Shown piece by piece: positions 58,138 through 64,000 of a DNA stretch of 64,000 bases (position 1 is its first letter; each line of letters begins with the position of its first letter). The DNA is taken from positions 1 through 64,000 of the forward strand of contig NZ_BQHI01000019.1 in assembly GCF_021603585.1 (NCBI RefSeq). Direction: 5' to 3'. Source of the stretch: Pseudomonas sputi (GTDB lineage: Bacteria > Pseudomonadota > Gammaproteobacteria > Pseudomonadales > Pseudomonadaceae). A program made the translations under genes and the position numbers. Under the pieces are notes generated by a model. The model did no database searches. It had not been told where the DNA came from and saw only the letters and a program-made list of their open reading frames with translations.

Positions 58138-59195
58138 CAGTGAGCCTTGAGGTTCTTCAGTTCGACCTGAGCCGCGCCTTCGGCAGCGGCAGCGATCTGA
58201 CCGATGACCCAAGGCTGCTCGCCGGCGTCACGCAGAGTATTCAGGGCCACTTCAACGTGTTCCTGAGCCACGCAGATCACCATGCCCACGCCGCAGTTCA
58301 GCACGCGGTGCATTTCGGTTTCGTCGACGTTGCCTTTCTCTTGCAGCCAGTCGAAGACGGCCGGGCGAGTCCAGCTGGCCACGTCAACCACCGCTTGAGC
58401 GCCTTTTGGCAGAACGCGCGGAATGTTGTCCAGCAGGCCGCCACCGGTGATGTGGGCCATGGCCTTGACGGCGCCGGTGTCCTTGATCAGCTTGAGCAGC
58501 GGCTTCACATAGATGCGGGTCGGGGCCATCAGCAGTTCGGTCAGCGGCTTGCCATCAAGCTGGACGGTTTCGATGTCGGCACCGGAGACTTCGATGATCT
58601 TGCGGATCAGCGAGTAGCCGTTGGAGTGCGGGCCGGACGATGGCAGGGCGATCAGGGCGTCACCGGTGGCGACTTTCGAGCCGTCGATGATGTCGGCTTT
58701 TTCCACGACGCCGACGCAGAAGCCGGCCAGGTCGTAATCTTCGCCTTCGTACATGCCAGGCATTTCGGCGGTTTCGCCGCCGACCAGCGAGCAGCCAGCC
58801 AGTTCGCAGCCTGCACCGATACCGGTGACCACGGTGGCGGCCACGTCGACGTTCAGCTTGCCGGTGGCGTAGTAGTCGAGGAAGAACAGCGGCTCGGCGC
58901 CGCACACCACCAGATCGTTGACGCACATGGCGACCAGATCCTGGCCGATGCTGTCGTGCTTGTTCAGGTTCAGCGCCAGGCGCAGCTTGGTGCCGACGCC
59001 ATCAGTACCGGAAACCAGCACCGGTTGCTTGTAGCCGGCCGGGATCTCGCAGAGGGCGCCGAAACCGCCCAGGCCGCCCATGACTTCCGGGCGCGCAGTG
59101 CGCTTGGCGACGCTCTTGATGCGTTCGACCAATGCTTCACCGGCGTCGATGTCTACACCGGCGTCCTTGTAGCTCAGGGAGGGTTGCTTGCTCAT
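58137..59195 (-). CDS. purM: Phosphoribosylformylglycinamidine cyclo-ligase
   Basis: AIR synthetase, ATP-dependent ring closure in purine synthesis, 352 residues. Family motifs are [59 protein letters not shown] and [15 protein letters not shown]. The ATG at 59195 gives [13 protein letters not shown]. It is first in purMN and is followed by the DUF3108 gene. Confidence 0.96.
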   Translation of the reverse strand: MSKQPSLSYKDAGVDIDAGEALVERIKSVAKRTARPEVMGGLGGFGALCEIPAGYKQPVLVSGTDGVGTKLRLALNLNKHDSIGQDLVAMCVNDLVVCGAEPLFFLDYYATGKLNVDVAATVVTGIGAGCELAGCSLVGGETAEMPGMYEGEDYDLAGFCVGVVEKADIIDGSKVATGDALIALPSSGPHSNGYSLIRKIIEVSGADIETVQLDGKPLTELLMAPTRIYVKPLLKLIKDTGAVKAMAHITGGGLLDNIPRVLPKGAQAVVDVASWTRPAVFDWLQEKGNVDETEMHRVLNCGVGMVICVAQEHVEVALNTLRDAGEQPWVIGQIAAAAEGAAQVELKNLKAH

Positions 59196-59570
59196 GATCC
59201 AGGCCTTTAGGGGAGGGGATTCAGGGGTAACGACCGAGTTCAGCGGGAGCGCCGAATCCGACAGGGGCGATTGCCTCACGCGAAGTTCGGGGTGCCCGGC
59301 TGTTGCCGGTCTGCGAAGGCGCGCGATTTTATCAGGCTTGAGGGGCAGCGGCCATCCTCACGCCGACGGGCAGGGGCATATCGGCCGAAATTTTTTGCAA
59401 TTCACGCTGTAGGTGACATCACGGGTGCCTGTATAAGGGAACCGTCTATCGTTAGGACTGTGCAAAAACTTACCGCCCGCGTGTGAATGTTTTGCGACGG
59501 CCTGTGGTCACAGGCTTGCAGTACGGTTCACGCGGCCTGTTCCAGCCGCTCTTGTCGACGGGAATTCTCC
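59196..59570. other. Divergent control region purM / DUF2066 gene
   Basis: The 375 bases contain no credible gene. On the minus strand an extended -10 (TGATAAAAT, 59334-59326) could start purM about 120 bases upstream of its ATG. No clear operator was recognised. Confidence 0.4.
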
Positions 59571-60629
59571 ATGCGTTTTTGTAAATTGCTGTTAGTGGGT
59601 GGTTTGTCTCTGATCAGCCTGGCGACTCAGGCCGAAAATCTCAAAGGTCTTTATCAGGTGCGCGAACCGGTCACTGGCCAGTCGCCGGAAGAGCGTGATC
59701 GCGCTACCCAGGCTGCGCTGGATACGCTGGTGCTGCGCCTGACCGGCGACCCGAAAGCCCCGCAGAACCCGGGGCTGGCGCCGGTTCGCAAGGATCCGCA
59801 GCAGATCATCAGTCAGTTCGGTTTCGATGCCGGGCCACCGGAAGTGCTGAAAGTCGATTTCGACCCGGGAACTACCGAGCAGGCGTTGCGCCGCGCCGGG
59901 CTGGCGCTCTGGGGCGCTAATCGGCCCTCGATCCTGAGCTGGTGGCTGAATGATTCAACCGAGGGTTCAAGCCTGGTGGGTGACGGTCAGGCCAGTGCCG
60001 CGCCGTTGCGCCGCGCCGCGCAGCACCGTGGATTGCCGTTGCGCCTGCCGTTGGCGGACTTGAGCGAGCAATTAGTTGCCACGGCGCCGACACTCGAAGG
60101 TGCCGACCCGGCGCCATTGCGCAACGCTTCTGAACGCTACAGCGCCGACGCCTTGCTCGCCGTGCATGCCCGCGAAGACGGCGGACAGTGGCAGGCCAAA
60201 TGGCAATTGTGGCTGGGCGATAAAAGAGAGGCCGGCAACGTGCAGGGCGCGGATCAGGCCGCCGTGGCGGATGCGGTGATGCTGGCGGTCGCTGAGCGTC
60301 TGGCGCCGCGCTTTGTCGCCAAACCGGGCGCGTCCGGCCAGCAGACCCTGGAGGTGCAGGGCATGAATCTGGAGCATTACGCGGCGCTGCTGCGATTACT
60401 CGAACCGTTTGGCGTGCGTCTGCAAAGTGTCGATGCCGATCGCATCCTGTATCGGGTCAACGGCAGTGCCGATCAGTTGCGAGCGCAATTGTCGCTGGCG
60501 AAGCTGCAGGAACTGCCGGCCGAGGCGCCGGTTCCGGTCGCTGCGCCGCAACCTGCGGTGGCCGGGGCGCCGCCAGTCGTTGCGCCGACGCCGACACCGG
60601 TGGCGCCGTCCCTGCGGTTCCGCTGGTAG
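59571..60629 (+). CDS. DUF2066 exported protein
   Basis: 352 residues, signal peptide cleaved near TQAE (about 18-21). ALDTLVLRLTGDPKAPQNPGLAPVRKDPQQIISQFGF and LALWGANRPSILSWWLND are DUF2066 features. A proline/alanine tail (about 315-348) ends the protein. Function unknown; it precedes the permease and hda. Confidence 0.85.
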   Translation: MRFCKLLLVGGLSLISLATQAENLKGLYQVREPVTGQSPEERDRATQAALDTLVLRLTGDPKAPQNPGLAPVRKDPQQIISQFGFDAGPPEVLKVDFDPGTTEQALRRAGLALWGANRPSILSWWLNDSTEGSSLVGDGQASAAPLRRAAQHRGLPLRLPLADLSEQLVATAPTLEGADPAPLRNASERYSADALLAVHAREDGGQWQAKWQLWLGDKREAGNVQGADQAAVADAVMLAVAERLAPRFVAKPGASGQQTLEVQGMNLEHYAALLRLLEPFGVRLQSVDADRILYRVNGSADQLRAQLSLAKLQELPAEAPVPVAAPQPAVAGAPPVVAPTPTPVAPSLRFRW

Positions 60630-60664
60630 GTTTTCTTTCTTATATATAAGCAATGGAGTGTTAC

Positions 60665-61738
60665 ATGGGCGATACGCGGCGTTGGTTCTGGCTCGGTGGG
60701 GTGCTCCTGCTTTGCGCGTTTGTCTGGTTGTTGCATCCGATCCTCACGCCGTTTCTGGTGGCGCTGCTGCTCGCTTATCTGTTCGATCCGCTCGTCGATC
60801 GTCTGGAGCGCCTGGGGTTGTCGCGCACCTGGGGTGTGATCGCGGTGTTCGCCCTGTTCACTCTGATCGTCACCGCGTTGTTGCTGGTGCTGGTGCCGAT
60901 GCTCGCCAGGCAATTGCTGCGGCTCTACGAACTGGCGCCGCAAATGCTCGACTGGTTGCAACACACCGCTGTGCCGTGGGCGCAATCGAAGCTGGGGCTG
61001 TCGGACGGCTTCTGGAAATTCGACAAGGTCAAAGCCGCGATCAGCGAACACATGGGGCAAACCACTGACATTGTCAGTGTTGTGTTGAGTCAGGCGACGG
61101 CCTCAAGCCTGGCGCTGATCGGCTGGCTGGCGAATCTGGTGCTGATCCCGGTGGTGAGCTTTTACCTGCTGCGCGACTGGGACGTGATGATGGCCAAGAT
61201 CCGTGGCCTGTTGCCCCGTGATCGCGAAGAGCGTTTGGTTGCCCTGGCGGGTGAATGCCATGAAGTGCTGGGCGCGTTCGTGCGCGGGCAGTTGCTGGTG
61301 ATGCTCGGCTTGGGTGTGATCTATGCGGCGGGCCTGATGATTGTCGGGCTGGAGCTGGGTCTGTTGATAGGCCTGATCGCAGGGCTGGCGGCGATTGTGC
61401 CGTACATGGGGTTTGTGATCGGCATCGGCGCGGCGCTGATTGCCGGGTTGTTTCAGTTTGGAGGCGATCTGTATCCGATGATCGGGATCGTCGCGGTGTT
61501 CATGGTCGGTCAGGCCCTGGAAGGCATGGTGCTGACGCCCCTGCTGGTGGGGGACCGGATCGGTCTGCACCCGGTGGCGGTGATCTTTGCGATTCTGGCC
61601 GGTGGCGAGCTGTTCGGCTTCACCGGTGTGCTGCTGGCGCTGCCGGTGGCGGCGGTGATCATGGTGCTGGTGCGGCATGTGCACGATCTGTACAAGGATT
61701 CCGACATCTACAGTGGGGTGGATGAACTGGAGTTGTAA
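60665..61738 (+). CDS. AI-2E/PerM-family permease
   Basis: 357 residues, about eight helices in the PerM (AI-2E transporter) pattern: LHPILTPFLVALLLAYLFDPLVDRLE at the N-terminus, a soluble loop (about 85-140), VSFYLLRDWDVMMAKI, and GLIAGLAAIVPYMGFVIG, then LHPVAVIFAILAGGELFGFTGVLLALP. Despite the name, most members are not shown to move AI-2. The ATG at 60665 has GGAG six bases upstream; another ATG at 60653 overlaps that site. Confidence 0.9.
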   Translation: MGDTRRWFWLGGVLLLCAFVWLLHPILTPFLVALLLAYLFDPLVDRLERLGLSRTWGVIAVFALFTLIVTALLLVLVPMLARQLLRLYELAPQMLDWLQHTAVPWAQSKLGLSDGFWKFDKVKAAISEHMGQTTDIVSVVLSQATASSLALIGWLANLVLIPVVSFYLLRDWDVMMAKIRGLLPRDREERLVALAGECHEVLGAFVRGQLLVMLGLGVIYAAGLMIVGLELGLLIGLIAGLAAIVPYMGFVIGIGAALIAGLFQFGGDLYPMIGIVAVFMVGQALEGMVLTPLLVGDRIGLHPVAVIFAILAGGELFGFTGVLLALPVAAVIMVLVRHVHDLYKDSDIYSGVDELEL

Positions 61739-61749
61739 TTGTGAAGCGC

Positions 61750-61779
61750 GGGCCGCCCGGTGGGATCACCGGTTGGCCC
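61750..61779 (+). terminator. GC-rich hairpin after the permease gene
   Basis: GGGCC/GGCCC and CCGGTG/CACCGG form a two-part stem around ggat, 12 bases after the stop, without a T-run. Confidence 0.45.
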
Positions 61780-61948
61780 GTCTCATGCAGGCCATGGCGC
61801 CAAAGAAACTGTCATAAAACCAGCCCGTTAACGCAAACCTTTGATTTTGCTTGGGGTCTGTCGCATTGTGCGCTCCGCTTCACGGGTATAAACTTCGCTC
61901 ACTTTACACAGAGGCCACTAACGGTTCCTCGGGAACTGTTCAGTCAGC

Positions 61949-62653
61949 ATGAAACCGATTCAGCTGCCCCTAGGTGTGCGTCTGCGTGACGACGCCACCT
62001 TCATCAATTACTACCCAGGCGCCAATGCCGCGGCACTCGGCTATGTCGAGCGTCTCTGCGAAGCCGACGCCGGCTGGACCGAAAGCCTCATTTATCTGTG
62101 GGGCAAGCATGGGGTAGGGCGTACGCATCTGTTGCAGGCCGCGTGCCTGCGCTTCGAGCAGATGGGTGAACCGGCGGTGTACCTGCCGCTGGCCGAGTTG
62201 ATGGATCGCGGCATCGAAATTCTCGACAACCTCGAACAGTACGAACTGGTCTGTCTGGACGACTTGCAGGTGATTGCCGGCAAGGCGGACTGGGAAGAGG
62301 CGATGTTTCATCTGTTCAACCGTCTGCGTGACAGCGGTCGGCGTCTGCTGATTGCGGCGTCCACTTCGCCGCGTGAACTGCCGATCAAACTCGCCGACCT
62401 GAAATCGCGCCTGACCCTGGCGCTGATTTTCCAGATGCGTCCTCTCTCCGATGAAGACAAATTGCGTGCCCTGCAATTGCGCGCATCCCGTCGTGGTCTG
62501 CACCTGACCGACGAGGTCGGGCATTTTATTCTGACTCGCGGTACCCGCAGCATGAGTGCGCTTTTCGATCTGCTGGAGCAGCTCGATCAGGCCTCTTTGC
62601 AGGCTCAGCGCAAGTTGACCATTCCCTTCCTGAAAGAAACCCTGGGCTGGTAA
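61949..62653 (+). CDS. hda: DnaA regulatory inactivator Hda
   Basis: DnaA-like AAA+ protein (234 residues) that, with the sliding clamp, stimulates DnaA-ATP hydrolysis after initiation. The N-terminal QLPLGV (5-10) is a clamp-binding motif. The Walker A GKHGVGRTHLL lacks the usual Lys, as in Hda. LVCLDDLQVIAGKADWEEAMFHLFNRLRD is the Walker B region, and the arginine-finger part follows. Confidence 0.95.
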   Translation: MKPIQLPLGVRLRDDATFINYYPGANAAALGYVERLCEADAGWTESLIYLWGKHGVGRTHLLQAACLRFEQMGEPAVYLPLAELMDRGIEILDNLEQYELVCLDDLQVIAGKADWEEAMFHLFNRLRDSGRRLLIAASTSPRELPIKLADLKSRLTLALIFQMRPLSDEDKLRALQLRASRRGLHLTDEVGHFILTRGTRSMSALFDLLEQLDQASLQAQRKLTIPFLKETLGW

Positions 62654-62867
62654 AACCGCGGCTTTCAGCCGGTTTCGGCATATTTCAGGCGCCAGAAAAC
62701 CCGCTTTCCTGTGGGTTGCACAGGCTGCGTCTCGATTCAAATAGGCTTAAGCGCTTAGATGTTAACGAGAAACCGAGAAGTCACAAAAAGATCGATTGAA
62801 TTTGCAAATGAGGCTGATAGCGGGCATAGTCTCGGCTTCTTTACAACTATCAGCCACGGTCGTGCCC

Positions 62868-63488
62868 ATGCTAAAGCGCTTCGCACCCCTCGTGCCTCTC
62901 GCACTCGTCACCCTGTTGTTCGGTTGCGCTGCTCATTCACCTGTTAACCAAGAGCAGCAACAGCAGGTTAAAAATTCTGCCACCGCCCAGTCTTCCGTTA
63001 TTTACCAGGAAGAGCTGGACACCGAAAAAGAACTCGCCGACTTCAATGGCAAGAAGCCTTACCAGCTTCCGGTTCTGGCCGACAGCATTCTCGAACGCGG
63101 CATGTCCCTGATCGGTACCCGTTACCGTTTCGGCGGTACCTCTGAAGCCGGTTTCGATTGCAGCGGTTTCATCGGCTATCTGTTCCGTGAAGAAGCCGGC
63201 ATGAATCTGCCGCGCTCCACCCGCGAAATGATCAACGTGGATGCGCCGCTGGTTTCGCGCAGCAATCTCGAGCCGGGCGATCTGCTGTTCTTCGCCACCA
63301 ATGGTCGTCGCGGTCGTGTCAGTCACGCCGGGATCTACCTGGGCGACAACCAGTTCATCCACTCCAGCTCTCGTCGCAGCGGCGGTGTTCGCATCGACAG
63401 CCTGGGCGACAGCTACTGGAGCAAGACCTTCATCGAAGCCAAGCGCGCTTTGGCGAACGCTCCGACCGTGGTGACCGCTCGCAAGTAA
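62868..63488 (+). CDS. NlpC/P60 cell-wall peptidase lipoprotein 1
   Basis: 206 residues with lipobox LLFGC (C20), then a short linker and an NlpC/P60 domain: RYRFGGTSEAGFDCSGFIGY with catalytic C98, VSHAGIYLGDNQFIHSS with H153 and the polar H165. It probably cuts peptidoglycan cross-bridges at the outer-membrane face. The ATG at 62868 precedes the signal; in-frame sequence upstream is not signal-like. Confidence 0.9.
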   Translation: MLKRFAPLVPLALVTLLFGCAAHSPVNQEQQQQVKNSATAQSSVIYQEELDTEKELADFNGKKPYQLPVLADSILERGMSLIGTRYRFGGTSEAGFDCSGFIGYLFREEAGMNLPRSTREMINVDAPLVSRSNLEPGDLLFFATNGRRGRVSHAGIYLGDNQFIHSSSRRSGGVRIDSLGDSYWSKTFIEAKRALANAPTVVTARK

Positions 63489-63495
63489 TCACGCA

Positions 63496-63520
63496 TTTGT
63501 CGCCAGCTCGTGGCGACAAA
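63496..63520 (+). terminator. Hairpin after NlpC/P60 gene 1
   Basis: TTTGTCGCC and GGCGACAAA flank agctcgt, seven bases after the stop; no T-run, so termination may be partial. Confidence 0.6.
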
Positions 63521-63575
63521 GCGGCCTTTCAGAGGCAATAGACCTAAACTTTACAAGGTGAAGTTAAAGTCTTAC

Positions 63576-63603
63576 TTGAAGTTTGCCGCGTAGCCGCTAG
63601 AAT
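63576..63603 (+). promoter_or_regulatory. Sigma-70 promoter ahead of NlpC/P60 gene 2
   Basis: TTGAAG (63576-63581), 16-base spacer, TAGAAT (63598-63603); predicted start near 63610. Confidence 0.6.
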
Positions 63604-63622
63604 CCTGATCTATATTGATGGC

Positions 63623-63657
63623 AAACCGCCTGCGTCCCAACGCAGGCGGTTTTGTTT
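63623..63657 (+). terminator. Intrinsic terminator inside the leader of NlpC/P60 gene 2
   Basis: AACCGCCTGCG and CGCAGGCGGTT flank tcccaa, followed by TTGTTTT. It lies between the promoter just described and the gene, so it could attenuate that transcript or end a short RNA of about 45-50 bases. Confidence 0.75.
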
Positions 63658-63706
63658 TCTGTCGAATCGGCAGTCAAAGCCTCAGCCAGATCAGGATGTT
63701 CTGCAT

Positions 63707-64000
63707 ATGACGATGTCGGCCCGCTTTGCCCTGATGTTCTTCGCCGCGCTGCTCAGCGCCTGCGCCAGCCGCACTCCGCCGCCGGCGCCGATGGTTCGCG
63801 CTCCGATCGTGTTCGGATCCTCCCAGACCTTTTCGCCCGTTGCCGAGGACGTGCTGTTCCGCGCGCTCGGGCTGGTCGGCACGCCTTATCGCTGGGGCGG
63901 CAATACGCCGGATTCGGGCTTCGATTGCAGTGGCCTGATCGGTTTCGTCTACCGCGATGCCGCCGGCATCAGCCTGCCGCGTTCGACCCGCGAGATGATC
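63707..64000 (+). CDS. NlpC/P60 lipoprotein 2 (cut by window end)
   Basis: The first 98 residues are visible and run off the window. Lipobox LLSAC (C19), a proline-rich linker (RTPPPAPMVRAP), then the NlpC/P60 start YRWGGNTPDSGFDCSGLIGF with catalytic C74 and LPRSTREMI. It is a paralogue of the preceding gene, nearly identical in motif order. A second in-frame ATG two codons on is also possible. Confidence 0.88.
   Translation, partial: MTMSARFALMFFAALLSACASRTPPPAPMVRAPIVFGSSQTFSPVAEDVLFRALGLVGTPYRWGGNTPDSGFDCSGLIGFVYRDAAGISLPRSTREMI

Overview
This window looks like the chromosome of a Pseudomonas species of the P. fluorescens/P. putida lineage. The coding is GC-rich and dense. It carries an undivided ccmABCDEFGHI set, a divergent gltA / sdhCDAB-sucAB-lpd-sucCD block, a gcl-hyi-glxR-ttuD-pyruvate kinase operon next to a urea transporter, and REP-type intergenic repeats typical of the fluorescent pseudomonads. 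No tRNA, rRNA, CRISPR array, transposase or prophage gene was recognised. The assignment rests on reading proteins and gene order by eye, not on a database search.

Layout. 222-7172 (+) is the cytochrome c maturation operon, mostly joined by ATGA overlaps, followed by a small lipoprotein. 7657-9379 is a small accessory patch: a PIN-toxin/HTH-antitoxin pair (-), a LysR-regulator remnant, and a HicB-like antitoxin gene with no visible hicA. 9426-12528 holds an MFS exporter, an exported protein and a lone sulfate-binding protein. 12634-21668 is a glyoxylate block. On the minus strand lie gcl, hyi, glxR, ttuD, pyruvate kinase, a urea transporter and a voltage-gated-type K+ channel. A GlcG/HbpS-like gene is divergent from gcl. 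A RutR-type TetR regulator follows. 22500-31186 carries mostly envelope and transport genes: a DUF808 protein, MlaA, an alpha/beta hydrolase, a GH17 membrane glucanosyltransferase, a betaine-binding protein and DUF485-actP.

31187-32227 is about 1 kb without a gene, filled by a nested inverted repeat. 32228-45247 is the TCA-cycle block, with gltA (-) facing sdhC (+) across two readable sigma-70 promoters. 45577-54955 holds brnQ, small membrane proteins, a tandem pair of PaaI-type thioesterases, htpG, a dienelactone-hydrolase-like protein, a pirin, an OsmC-like protein and an amidohydrolase. 55086-64000 holds a chemoreceptor, a DUF3108 protein, purN-purM (-), then a DUF2066 protein, a PerM-type permease, hda, and two NlpC/P60 lipoproteins, the second cut by the window end.

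How the genes work together. The ccm products export and attach heme to c-type cytochromes. The glyoxylate block turns two glyoxylates into tartronate semialdehyde and then glycerate, 2-phosphoglycerate and pyruvate. The adjoining urea transporter fits allantoin/purine catabolism, which releases both glyoxylate and urea. The TCA block supplies citrate synthase, complex II, the whole 2-oxoglutarate dehydrogenase complex and succinyl-CoA synthetase. Most of the window is conserved core genome. The less ordinary parts are the toxin-antitoxin patch, the paired operator-like palindromes, the nested repeat, and several leaders with competing hairpins or a terminator.
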